Shown: one piece after another, positions 8,798 through 18,000 of the stretch
Numbering within the stretch: the first letter of the stretch is position 1
Layout of the letters: each line of letters opens with the position of its first letter
Assembly (NCBI RefSeq): GCF_001403875.1
Contig: NZ_LN884299.1
Span: forward strand, 1,426,117 to 1,490,116
Origin: Paenibacillus ihumii
GTDB taxonomy: Bacteria > Bacillota > Bacilli > Paenibacillales > Paenibacillaceae
DNA: 64,000 nt
Direction of reading: 5' to 3'
Notes under the pieces: model-generated
What the model was told of the DNA's origin: nothing
What the model saw: the letters and a program-made list of their open reading frames with translations, nothing else
Database searches by the model: none
Program-made: the position numbers and the translations under genes

Positions 8798-8847
8798 GTG
8801 GATAGCGCTTTGGCTGCATTAAACAGGTGGCTGAAAGCCATATCCAC
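8798..8847. promoter_or_regulatory. 14-bp inverted repeat in the acuA/acsA divergent region (possible operator, weakly cre-like)
   Basis: GTGGATAGCGCTTT (8798-8811) recurs in inverted orientation at 8834-8847 with 12 of 14 positions identical. The left arm has an AGCGCT core, as cre sites do, but fits the cre consensus poorly. Both arms lie downstream of the acsA promoter candidate. A repressor site or an RNA hairpin is possible. Confidence 0.4.
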
Positions 8848-8938
8848 ATTGTCATATCCGCCAAGGTGTATCCGTTTTCACAATTGAATTTGCTTTCAAA
8901 GATTTAACTTTTAGACAGATTCAAGGGAGGATGAAACA

Positions 8939-10663
8939 ATGAGTCAGCTGCAAGGTGAGATTATTTCGGAGGTCGCCCCTTCGTCCAATTTAGGGAATTA
9001 TGAGGAGGCTTATGCCAAGTTCGATTGGGCCGATGTGGAGAAGAATTTCTCCTGGTATCAAACGGGCCGGGTCAACATGGCTTATGAAGCGATCGACCGC
9101 CACGTAGATGCGGGGAAGGGCAGCCGTACGGCTCTGCTGTTCAGAGATTCGACCAGAAACGAATCCTACACTTACGAAGAGCTGAGCACGCTGTCGAACA
9201 AATTTGCGAATGTATTGCGCAGCTATGGGATCGGCAAAGGGGACCGCGTCTTCGTGTTTATGCCGAGAAGCCCTGAGCTGTATATCTCCGTGCTTGGGAC
9301 GCTTAAGGTCGGTGCGGTGGTAGGGCCGCTCTTCGAGGCATTTATGGAGACGGCGGTCAAGGACCGGCTGGAGGATAGCGGAGCGGTAGCCATCGTTACG
9401 ACGCCAGCGCTGCTGCCTCGTGTGAAGCGGGAGGAGCTTCCGGCGTTGAAGCATGTGTTCCTGGTCGGCGAGGATCTTCCGCAGGAGGCAGGGCTGATCG
9501 ACCTGATGGCCGAGCTTGAGCAGGCTGCTCCGGAGACCGAAATCGAATGGGTCGACCGGGAGGACGGGATGATTCTGCATTATACGTCCGGCTCTACCGG
9601 GAAGCCCAAGGGAGTATATCATGTTCATAACGCGATGATTCAGCATTACCATACCGGCAGAGTCGTTCTGGATTTGAAGGAAGGCGACCGGTTCTGGTGT
9701 ACGGCCGACCCGGGCTGGGTGACGGGCACCTCGTATGGCATATTCGCACCCTGGCTGCTTGGGGTTACGAATATCGTACGCGGCGGACGCTTCAATCCGG
9801 GGGATTGGTATGATACGATCCAGCAGTACAAGGTGACGGTCTGGTACAGCGCGCCGACCGCGTTTCGGATGCTGATGGGGGCTGGTGAGGACATGATCGC
9901 ACAGTATGACCTGTCGTCATTAAGACATGTTCTGTCCGTAGGCGAGCCGCTCAATCCGGAGGTCGTCCGCTGGGGGTATAAGGTGTACGGGCTGCGAATC
10001 CACGATACGTGGTGGATGACGGAGACGGGCGGACAGCTGATCTGCAACTATCCGTCGATGCCGCTCAAGCCGGGCTCCATGGGCAAGCCTGTTCCAGGCA
10101 TCGAAGCCGCGATTATCGATGATAACGGGAAGATTCTGCCGCCTAACCGGATGGGGAATCTGGCTATCCGCGCACCTTGGCCGTCCATGATGCGGCTCAT
10201 TTGGAACAATGCTCCGAAATACGAGGAATATTTCCGTATCCCGGGCTGGTACATTTCCGGCGACACGGCTTATATGGATGAGGATGGCTACTTCTGGTTC
10301 CAGGGCCGCATCGATGACGTGATCAATTCCTCCGGGGAGCGGATCGGACCGTTCGAGGTGGAGAGCAAGCTGCTGGAGCATCCAGCTGTCGCAGAGGCGG
10401 GCGTAATCGGCAAGCCTGATCCGACCAGAGGCGAAATCATCAAGGCGTTCATTTCGCTGCTTGATGGATACGAGCCCTCGGAGGAGCTCAAGGCGGATAT
10501 CGCGCGCTTCGTGAAGGAGGGGCTGTCGGCCCATGCGGCGCCGCGTGAAATCGAGTTCAAGGATAAGCTGCCGAAGACGCGCTCCGGTAAAATCATGCGC
10601 CGCGTACTCAAAGCATGGGAGCTGAATCTGCCGACAGGTGATCTGTCGACGATCGAGGATTAA
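8939..10663 (+). CDS. acsA: Acetyl-CoA synthetase (acetate-CoA ligase)
   Basis: This 574-residue adenylate-forming enzyme makes acetyl-CoA from acetate, ATP and CoA. Motifs seen: the phosphate loop YTSGSTGKPKGV (about residues 214-225), TADPGWVTGTSYG, WWMTETGG, SGDTAYMDEDGYFWFQGR, and the C-terminal catalytic lysine motif TRSGKIMRR with Lys551. That lysine is the expected target of AcuA acetylation and AcuC deacetylation, both encoded divergently. The start follows AGGGAGG. A terminator hairpin at 10712 ends the transcript. Length matches the Bacillus AcsA type, shorter than the proteobacterial Acs. Confidence 0.96.
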   Translation: MSQLQGEIISEVAPSSNLGNYEEAYAKFDWADVEKNFSWYQTGRVNMAYEAIDRHVDAGKGSRTALLFRDSTRNESYTYEELSTLSNKFANVLRSYGIGKGDRVFVFMPRSPELYISVLGTLKVGAVVGPLFEAFMETAVKDRLEDSGAVAIVTTPALLPRVKREELPALKHVFLVGEDLPQEAGLIDLMAELEQAAPETEIEWVDREDGMILHYTSGSTGKPKGVYHVHNAMIQHYHTGRVVLDLKEGDRFWCTADPGWVTGTSYGIFAPWLLGVTNIVRGGRFNPGDWYDTIQQYKVTVWYSAPTAFRMLMGAGEDMIAQYDLSSLRHVLSVGEPLNPEVVRWGYKVYGLRIHDTWWMTETGGQLICNYPSMPLKPGSMGKPVPGIEAAIIDDNGKILPPNRMGNLAIRAPWPSMMRLIWNNAPKYEEYFRIPGWYISGDTAYMDEDGYFWFQGRIDDVINSSGERIGPFEVESKLLEHPAVAEAGVIGKPDPTRGEIIKAFISLLDGYEPSEELKADIARFVKEGLSAHAAPREIEFKDKLPKTRSGKIMRRVLKAWELNLPTGDLSTIED

Positions 10664-10711
10664 CGGGATATGTAGGCCCATTCAGGCATAATATTTATAT
10701 CAGACATGAAG

Positions 10712-10749
10712 AAGACGCCGGCGCATGCTGTTCCGGCGTCTTTCTTTTT
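10712..10749. terminator. Bidirectional terminator between acsA and the M23 gene
   Basis: AAGACGCCGG (10712-10721) pairs perfectly with CCGGCGTCTT (10733-10742), with T-rich flanks, between two convergent genes. Confidence 0.88.
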
Positions 10750-10750
10750 G

Positions 10751-11695
10751 CTAACCTTCCACGAATTGTCCCCTGATCGGATCCAGACCGTTCTTGAATT
10801 TGATGCGGATGGATTTACCTTTCTCGAGGCTGGGCTGGTCGGATACCTGAAAATGGATATGCGCTTCGCTGGAATTCCCGGAATTCCCCGTTAATCCGAG
10901 CAAGTCGCCGCGCTTTACCATGTCCCCCTTCTGTACCGTGATAGATCCTTGCTTGAAATGCGCCAATATGCTGTACTCTCCATCATGATCGATGATGACA
11001 TAGTTGCCGGCAGCCTGCTTCTCGTTCATCGTACCGACGGGGACGTTATCCTCAACGTCATTTGCGACCTCTGCGATGACGCCGTCCGCAGGGGCGAGCA
11101 CTTCCCTGCCGAACGCGTGAAAGCTCTCGTTCCGGGATGGATCTCCTTCGTAAGAGGCTCCGTCCTCCAAGGCTACGAAATCATAGGCATACCGCTGGGT
11201 TTCGTAGGCGTAGTGGTAGTTGAGCAGCACATGGCTTCCGCCCCAGAAGGTAAACCATTCTCCTTTAAAGGGCAGACTGTACTCCTGCTTGGTATAGGCG
11301 TTGTCGGTCTCGGCATAACTAATCAAATGCTGAATCTGCAGCCCCCACAGAACGCCATTCTGGCCGGCTGCGGCGTAAATTCCTTTGCTGCCGGAAGGAT
11401 TGACCCAGATATAGTCCGTCGTACCGTTTAAGGCATAGCTGGTCTGAAGGTCAAACGAATCGCCGGCCTCGAAGAAGGCTTGCGACAGCTCCTTAATCTG
11501 CTGCTTGCTGACCTGGCTGCGGAAATCGCTGCTAAGGCTGTTGTAGACCTGGTCATAACGTTCATCCATTAACGCTTCCGGCAGCTCCTGGATATCGGCG
11601 AGGGGATCCGTATTCTGCGAATACGCTCCGCATCCCGAGATCATCATAAGTGCCACTGCGCAAAGGATCAGCTTTCCTCTCATCTTCCTTCTCAT
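10751..11695 (-). CDS. Lipoprotein with DUF3887-like and M23 peptidase domains
   Basis: This 314-residue protein starts with a lipoprotein signal: a hydrophobic core then the lipobox MISGC at residues 18-22, so it should be anchored outside the membrane. Residues ~40-85 resemble the DUF3887 helical domain. A C-terminal M23 (LytM-like) peptidase fold follows, with ILAHFKQG and the HxH pair in EAHIHFQV. The usual first zinc histidine of HxxxD is not in its normal place: the site reads RYAYDF, with a histidine 10 residues earlier (NYHYAYETQRYAYD). This layout occurs in a recognised M23 subgroup. A peptidoglycan role is likely. GGAGAG precedes the ATG. Confidence 0.87.
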   Translation of the reverse strand: MRRKMRGKLILCAVALMMISGCGAYSQNTDPLADIQELPEALMDERYDQVYNSLSSDFRSQVSKQQIKELSQAFFEAGDSFDLQTSYALNGTTDYIWVNPSGSKGIYAAAGQNGVLWGLQIQHLISYAETDNAYTKQEYSLPFKGEWFTFWGGSHVLLNYHYAYETQRYAYDFVALEDGASYEGDPSRNESFHAFGREVLAPADGVIAEVANDVEDNVPVGTMNEKQAAGNYVIIDHDGEYSILAHFKQGSITVQKGDMVKRGDLLGLTGNSGNSSEAHIHFQVSDQPSLEKGKSIRIKFKNGLDPIRGQFVEG

Positions 11696-11821
11696 GCTTC
11701 ATCTCTCCATTCTGTCTATCGATTATCGTTGTCCTGTTACTCTCTTTCTATGATTATATGCCCTAGAGTTAAACAGAGGAGAAACCGGGCATGAACCCCA
11801 GCTTAAATTTATGGTGCAGGC

Positions 11822-11839
11822 GTTAAGGTTCTGTTAAGG
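11822..11839 (+). promoter_or_regulatory. GTTAAGG direct repeats upstream of the two-component genes
   Basis: GTTAAGG occurs at 11822-11828 and 11833-11839, an 11-base period. Direct repeats at one-helical-turn spacing are typical sites for OmpR-family regulators. TACAAT, a possible -10, is at 11871-11876. Confidence 0.4.
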
Positions 11840-11924
11840 TGCTGGACGATATTAGGTAAAATGGATATGTTACAATGGGCGTACGAGGAGTGTAGGAAAT
11901 GATGAAATGTAAGGAGGGCTGATA

Positions 11925-11960
11925 ATGAGTCATATGAGCCATATGAGCCACATGAGCCAG
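11925..11960 (+). repeat. Four tandem 9-bp units at the start of the response regulator
   Basis: ATGAGTCAT, ATGAGCCAT, ATGAGCCAC and ATGAGCCAG follow each other, all in frame. Each unit supplies a potential ATG start, so copy-number change by slippage would alter only the N-terminal length. Confidence 0.9.
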
Positions 11961-12677
11961 CCTCGAATTCTGCTGGTCGACGATGAGAAGGCGATACGGA
12001 AGCTGCTGCAGACGGTTTTGGCCAAGGAAGGGTATACCGATGTAGATTCCGTCGGGAGCGCAGAGGAGGCCATTGAGGCCTGCCGCTCCAAAATTTATGA
12101 TCTGGTCATCCTGGACGTGATGCTGCCGGGAAAAAGCGGCTTTGAAGCTGCTCCGTTCATCCGGGAAACGACGGATGCCCCAATTTTGTTCTTGACGGCG
12201 CGTTCCACGGATTTGGACAAGCTGACAGGATTTGCGATCGGCGGCGATGATTATATCGTCAAGCCCTTTAACCCACTTGAAGTCATAGCCCGTTTGAAGG
12301 TGCATCTGAGAAGAACTGCCGGGATCTCTCCGCCCCTACTGGCGAGGAAGCCGGGAGGACAGGAAATATACGATTTCGGTTACTTTAGCGTGGATGCAAC
12401 CGCCAAAGAGCTAACCGTGGACGGAAAGTTCGTCGATTGTCCAGCACAGGTCTTTCAGCTGCTGTTATTTCTGTGCCGCCACCCCAATCGCGTCTTCCCG
12501 AAGGAGGAGCTGTATGAGCGGGTCTGGGGAGGCTCTGCGGTCAACGATGATAACACCGTCATGGTACATATTCACCGGATTCGGGAGCGAATCGAACGAA
12601 ATCCTGCCAAACCTGAGTTTTTGCTTACCGTTAGGGGGATGGGCTATAAGCTCGTGCGCAGAGAGGGAGAGAAATGA
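11925..12677 (+). CDS. OmpR-family response regulator
   Basis: This 250-residue regulator has a receiver domain with acidic pair D19-D20, phosphoacceptor D64 in VILDVMLPG and lysine in IVKPFNP. A C-terminal winged helix follows (RVFPKEELYERVWG, VHIHRIRERIE, VRGMGYKL). The N-terminus is unusual: three MSH repeats plus MSQ, each encoded by a 9-bp unit beginning with ATG. The first ATG has GGAGG 7 bases upstream and is taken as the start. The stop overlaps the start of the histidine kinase gene (ATGA), so the pair is translationally coupled. The stimulus is unknown. Confidence 0.92.
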   Translation: MSHMSHMSHMSQPRILLVDDEKAIRKLLQTVLAKEGYTDVDSVGSAEEAIEACRSKIYDLVILDVMLPGKSGFEAAPFIRETTDAPILFLTARSTDLDKLTGFAIGGDDYIVKPFNPLEVIARLKVHLRRTAGISPPLLARKPGGQEIYDFGYFSVDATAKELTVDGKFVDCPAQVFQLLLFLCRHPNRVFPKEELYERVWGGSAVNDDNTVMVHIHRIRERIERNPAKPEFLLTVRGMGYKLVRREGEK

Positions 12678-14491
12678 CGATGCGCCGCCGCTTCGTGCTG
12701 ATGTTTATCAGGCAATGGGTGACCGTCGGTGCAATTACGGCCGTATGCATCGTGCTGATGTTTCTATGGATGGCGGAGAAAATGACTGAGCTTGATTTGA
12801 AGCGCAATTTCTCGCGGGTCGCCCTGGAATCGATCATGGATGCCTACTCGGTACGAGAGGATGGTTCTCCGCACATATCCCCCAGACTGTTGAAGCAGGT
12901 TGAAGACAATGGGGGGTGGCTCCAAATCTTGAATGAGGACGGAGAGGCGGTGCATGCATTTTTTACGCCGCCCGATGTCCCTGCGAAATATGCGCCTGGA
13001 CAGCTCATCAACTATTTTAACCGCCAGACGCCGTTTCCCTATCGCCTGTATATCCTGATACGCCTGATTGATGGAGAGACCGTTACGCTGCTCTACGGCG
13101 TCAAGGAGCCGCTTGATACAGCCGCAGCCAAACTGGCCGAGGAAGGCTCCGTTTCCGAGCGATTGATCGAGGAGGCGGAGCAGGTGCCCTCTGATGAATG
13201 GCCTGAGGAGGTGCGCTATGCCTTGGAGGAATATGAGGCCGGCATTCAGCTTCTTGATCCGCAAGGTGCAGAGCTTGCCTCGTATCGGCTTCCCCCCGGC
13301 GTGCCTCGGGACTATTCGCCGCAGGAGCTCGTGCTAAGGCTTCAGTATCCCGAACGATACAGCGCTCGTGTGGAGATGAGATCGGAGGAGGGGACCGGGA
13401 GGATCTGGCTGATCCATGCGCCGTACCAAGCCGCTCCGGGCATTCTATTGACGCCTCTCGGACCAACGGTGAACAGCGAGGGACAGCTCATCATGTACGG
13501 CTTTGGCAGCCTTGCGCTGCTCTTATTGCTTGCCTGCGGCGCATTGGCATTCTGGCAGGGAAATAAATTTGGGCTCCCGATGCTTCACGTAATGCGTTGG
13601 CTGCAAACTTTGGCTCAGCGGCAGTATAAAGAGCCAGTGGACCGGAACGGGAGGCCGCGAAGCAAGAAGCGCTCAGGCCGGCTTAAACGCAAGTATCAGG
13701 CATATGGCGAGGTGATTCATTCGGTGCAGGAATTGTCATGCCAGCTTGAACGAAGCGAGCTTGAGCGGGAGCGGAGCGACCGGATGCGCGAGGAATGGAT
13801 CGCAGGCCTGTCCCATGATCTGAAGACTCCGCTTTCCTCCATATTCGGGTATGCCCAGCTGCTTCGAACGAGCCAATACGACTGGCAGCGGGAGGAGGTT
13901 GCGGAGTTTGCCGCAATCATGGCGGAGAAAGCTGAATACATGGACGGCCTGGTGCAGGATTTGAATTTGCTGTACCGCCTGAAGCACGCCGCAGATGCAT
14001 TGAGGCGGGAGCGCCGAAGCATGAATGAGGTCGTAGGTGAAGCGGTTGCGCGCATCGCGGAGGATCCGGCCTGGTCCGAATATGAATGCAGGTGGGAGCC
14101 TTCTCCCGAGGTGATTTATTATCATGTCGATGCCACGGCCTTTCGCCGGATGATGGACAACATTATAATCAATGCCATGCTGCATAATCCAAAAGGGACC
14201 CGGGTAACGGTATATGTAAGAAAGCTTAACCCTGAAGGCTTCGTCATCGGCTTCGAGGATAACGGAGTAGGGATGGATGAGGCTACCCTGGACAGCCTCT
14301 TTCAGAGGTATTACCGGGGAACGGATACCGACCGTTCATCATCGGGCAGCGGGCTCGGCATGGCGATTGCCAAAGAGATCGCTGAGGCTCACGGAGGCGC
14401 GGTTGAGGTGCGAAGCGGAATTGGGCGCGGGACGGCCATCGTCGTTCGCTTCGGCAAAGCCGAAGCGGGGCGCCCGGAGGAGCAAAGTTAA
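12674..14491 (+). CDS. Sensor histidine kinase, partner of the upstream regulator
   Basis: This 605-residue membrane kinase has a first membrane helix at about residues 14-32, an extracytoplasmic sensor region of about 235 residues without a domain I recognise, and a second helix at about 272-294. A cytoplasmic kinase core follows. The dimerisation box SHDLKTPLSSI carries the phosphorylated histidine near residue 380. The ATPase domain shows the N box (MDNIIINAMLHN), GFEDNGVGMD and GSGLGMAIAKEI. It overlaps the response regulator by 4 bases. The signal may be envelope-related, since an M23 lipoprotein gene is divergently adjacent, but that is only inference. Confidence 0.92.
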   Translation: MTMRRRFVLMFIRQWVTVGAITAVCIVLMFLWMAEKMTELDLKRNFSRVALESIMDAYSVREDGSPHISPRLLKQVEDNGGWLQILNEDGEAVHAFFTPPDVPAKYAPGQLINYFNRQTPFPYRLYILIRLIDGETVTLLYGVKEPLDTAAAKLAEEGSVSERLIEEAEQVPSDEWPEEVRYALEEYEAGIQLLDPQGAELASYRLPPGVPRDYSPQELVLRLQYPERYSARVEMRSEEGTGRIWLIHAPYQAAPGILLTPLGPTVNSEGQLIMYGFGSLALLLLLACGALAFWQGNKFGLPMLHVMRWLQTLAQRQYKEPVDRNGRPRSKKRSGRLKRKYQAYGEVIHSVQELSCQLERSELERERSDRMREEWIAGLSHDLKTPLSSIFGYAQLLRTSQYDWQREEVAEFAAIMAEKAEYMDGLVQDLNLLYRLKHAADALRRERRSMNEVVGEAVARIAEDPAWSEYECRWEPSPEVIYYHVDATAFRRMMDNIIINAMLHNPKGTRVTVYVRKLNPEGFVIGFEDNGVGMDEATLDSLFQRYYRGTDTDRSSSGSGLGMAIAKEIAEAHGGAVEVRSGIGRGTAIVVRFGKAEAGRPEEQS

Positions 14492-14511
14492 GCTTCGCCC
14501 GGACGCCCCGC
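14465..14511. terminator. GC-rich hairpin across the end of the kinase gene
   Basis: GCGGGGCGCCCGG (14465-14477) pairs with CCGGACGCCCCGC (14499-14511) with one wobble. It spans the kinase stop codon and lies between two convergent genes. No clear T run follows, so terminator function is uncertain. Confidence 0.45.
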
Positions 14512-14528
14512 CTTGTGCAAATGGGGGG

Positions 14529-14900
14529 TTAGATGGATCTGAAGCCGCTAGGCAGATTGCCGGTTCTCCGAATGGCCCGAATCTGATCCAGGCTCAGACG
14601 GGAGTTCGAGCTAATGATCGATTCAGGGTCATTGTCGCCAATGATGTCATCCAGATCGGCAATATTCGTTACGCCCCGGAATACTCTGAATCTTCCTCGG
14701 AAGTTGCGGCGAGAGAACAAGACTAGAGTGGCGTTTGCGCTGGGAGAGAAGAAGCGCAGGCTCTCGATATCTCCGAAGGACCGATCCAGGTTGCGGATTC
14801 CGACATTGCCGCGGACTACGAATCTCCGGCCTCTGAAATCTTCTTCTCTGAACAGGCGGAGTCTAGGAAAAATGGCTTGAGAAATGAAAGCTTTTTTCAT
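14529..14900 (-). CDS. Small beta/gamma-crystallin-like protein
   Basis: This 123-residue basic protein contains two Greek-key-like repeats. Each has the pattern F-x4-F-x-G: LFREEDFRGRRF in the first and LFSRRNFRGRF in the second. About 20 residues later come GDIESL and NDPESI, at the place of the crystallin calcium-binding loop (N/D-N/D-x-x-S/T-S, here imperfect). The start at 14900 is set by AAGGAGGTGAT 5 bases upstream, which removes 37 residues from the longest frame. No clear cleavable signal is seen. Such proteins can be calcium-binding and stress- or spore-related. The fold call is from motif pattern only. Confidence 0.68.
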   Translation of the reverse strand: MKKAFISQAIFPRLRLFREEDFRGRRFVVRGNVGIRNLDRSFGDIESLRFFSPSANATLVLFSRRNFRGRFRVFRGVTNIADLDDIIGDNDPESIISSNSRLSLDQIRAIRRTGNLPSGFRSI

Positions 14901-14990
14901 AGATATCACCTCCTTCTCGAACAGTATATGATGCAGTGAATCGGCTGCTTGGACATTCTTCCGGCGCCAGATAACCAAATTAGCCATATT

Positions 14991-15036
14991 AAAAAGCTTC
15001 CACGGAAACAACTGTGTTTCCGTGGAAGCTTTTTTG
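14991..15036. terminator. Strong bidirectional terminator downstream of the PBP gene
   Basis: An 18-bp perfect stem: AAAAAGCTTCCACGGAAA (14991-15008) pairs with 15017-15034, with A/T tracts on both sides. It ends the minus-strand PBP transcript and insulates the crystallin-like gene. Confidence 0.9.
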
Positions 15037-15048
15037 TTGTTAAGCAGG

Positions 15049-18000
15049 CTATTTATTAAATTGCACCGAACCCGAAGGCGAGGACTCTCCTAGTGCATTG
15101 ATCGCCGTTACCCTAATCCAGCCGCTTGAAGCGTCCGTTTTGAACGAGAACTGCGTGGCTTGTGTTGAACCCAGCTTGGAGTAATTTCCATCCTTCGCAT
15201 CCGATAAGTAAATTTGATAGTTTGTGATGAATTCTTCTGAAGCGTTAGCTCCCCAAGATACCGTGATTTCCTGATCATGGATGAGCACGCCGACCTGGGC
15301 GGGCGCGCTAGGCGGCGCCAGGTTCTCCATATCAGGCTCGGGCGCTTCTTGGTTCGGATCCTCCGGATTGTTAATACCTCCCCAGCTGTCGAAGCTTACG
15401 ACGGCGCTAGGCTCGGACTCGCGCCCGGCAACGTCGACGGCAGTGACAAAGTAGGCGTGGCTGCCGCCTTCGGCAGAGTCCGTGAACAAGGTATCCTGAC
15501 CCGTCAGCACAACCTTGCCGGTCGACTGGAAGGGCCCGCCGCCGCTGGATCGGTAGAGACGGTAGCCGACTACGTCCTTCTCGGGATTTTTGTCAAAAGA
15601 GATGCTGGCCATGCCTCCCGCAGAAGTCATCTGGACATTGCCGGGGGCTGACGGATCTTTGCCGTCATCCTCACGCGGATCAAGCTTGGATGGTGCATCC
15701 TCGCCCGCGTCCTTCGGCATGTAGTAGCTAAGCGATTTATGGCCGCCTCTCATGCTGGAGAAGGCCTTCTGAAGGTCGTCTACCAGCTCTTTAATCGGCT
15801 TCTCTCGCTTCAGGACCACCTTCTCAAGCACCATATCGGAAGGAGTGGTGTCGTGCGGGATATAGTTCACGCCCTCGTATGTTACATATTTTGCACGAAC
15901 CAGGACATCATCGGCTTCGGTAGGGACGTACTTGGCATTAAATATGTCAGTGACCATCTTGCCGGCCTGCTGTGTAAGCGCCGTAGGCAGCTTGCCGCTG
16001 TAGCCCGAGACGGTCTTGGTCACGATGCCTTCGGGCTTGTCGAAGGCCTTATTCTGGAACAGCTCCGGCCTGCTCTCCGTGACCTCGTTCATGACTTTGG
16101 CCCAAATCGAGCGGGCTCTTGATTTGCCGGCGGTAGAGAGCGTATTGACCGGCTCCCTGTAGCCGATCCAGACGCCGAGCGACACGTCAGGAGTGTAGCC
16201 CATGAACCATACGTCCGCGTAGTTTTGCGTTGAGCCGGTTTTGCCGACAATCGGAATTTTGCCATAGCCCTTGAAATCGCTTTTTAATGATTTCGCCGTT
16301 CCGTCGGTAATGACCGTGCGAAGCATGTCTGTCATTAAATATGCAGTCTGCTTGGAGAAGACGCGCTCCGGCTCGACCTTGTGCTTATAGATGACATTGC
16401 CTTTGAAATCGGTAATCTTCTCGATCATATAAGCATCGGTGAATTCCCCGCCATTGGCGATCGTGCTGTAGGCATTCGTAAGCTCCTCGACGGTAACGCC
16501 GTATTTAAGGCCGCCGAGCACGCCGGTCTGCGCCCCGTAATCCTCCTCCTCGATGGTCGTAATCCCGAGCTTCTTAGTGAACTCCCAGGCCTTCTCAATG
16601 CCGACCGTCTGATTAAATACTTTAAGCGCTGGCACATTCCGCGACTCGTTCAAGGCCGTCCGCGCCGTAACCAGACCTTTATATCCGCCGCTGGAATTCA
16701 CCGGAATGTGATAACCCTTCGAATAATCCCGCAGAATGATCGGCGAATCATCGATAATGCTGGCCGGCTGGATGAGCCCTTCCTCCATTGCCGGCAGGTA
16801 AGCGGCGATCGGCTTCATTGTCGAGCCCGGCTGTCTCTTCATCTGCGTGGCATAGTTCATTTGCTCCGTGTAGAAATCCCGGCCTTCAATCATGCCGAGG
16901 ATGGCCCCGGTCCGGTTATCCAGCATGATGGCGGCGACTTGCTCAAGCCCTTTTTTCTCGCTGTACGGGCTAAAGTTGTCGGGATTCTCGGATACTTTGT
17001 GCATGGAGTTGTACACTTGCTTGTCAATGGTCGTATATACCCGGTATCCTCCCGTTAGAAGCTGCTGCCGTGCTTCTTCCAGCAGCTGCGGGCTGCCCAG
17101 CAGCTCTTCCTTGCTCATTTCGGGATTGTTCATCATAGCAAGGACAAGAGCGCCCTGCCGCTCTGTTTCGAGCATCAGGTACGGATAAGTCTCGTAAGCC
17201 TTCTTCGTTTGCTGGGCCAAAGAGCCTTTAATGTCGAAGGCCAGCGCCTCGTTGTACTGCTCCCTTGTAATCTTGTTCTCTTCCAGCATGCGGGACAGAA
17301 CGAGCTGCTGCCGCTTGAGCGCACGGGCAAATGCCTCTTCGTTAAATTCCCCTTTGCCATTAAAAGCGGAATAAGAGGAGGGAAGCTGAGGCAGCCCGGC
17401 CAAATAGGCGGTTTGGGCAATATTGAGATCATTTAAATTAGTCACGTTGAATATGCCTTTGGCAGCCGCTTTAATACCGTATACCTGGTATCCGTTCGAG
17501 CCGTTGCCGAAAGGAACCTTATTCAAATAAGCTGTAATGATTTCCGGTTTGGATAAAAAGCGTTCCAGACGCACGGCCAGCAATATTTCCTTTACCTTTC
17601 GGTTAGCAGTTTTGTCCAGGTTAAGGAAAACCCGTCTGGCCAATTGCTGCGTCAGCGTGCTGCCGCCGGTTTGAACGTCCTCCTTCAGGAGCCGCTGTTT
17701 GACCGCACGCATCGTTCCCTTAAAGTCGACGCCGATATGGTGATCGAAGTTATTGTCTTCAATCGCAATGACCGCGTCTATGACGGTAGCGGGAATCTCC
17801 TCGTAGGTGACCGGGCGTCTGTCTTCCTCCGACCGGAGCTGTCCGATGCCTGAACCATCGCGGAAATAGGCGAAGCCTGTCATTTCGTTATGGTTGATCT
17901 TCGCTTCAATGTCGGCGCGGGATCGTACAGGGTCATCCTTCACGATCGAGGAGACGTAGCCGAATACGGCGCCTCCGGCAAAGAGAACGGCAGCAAATCC

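Noticed and set aside
9920..10681. 253-residue minus-strand frame
   Set aside because: Antisense to the C-terminal catalytic part of acsA.
14901..15011. Extended N-terminus of the crystallin-like protein
   Set aside because: Overlaps the strong terminator hairpin at 14991-15034; the ATG at 14900 has an excellent ribosome site.
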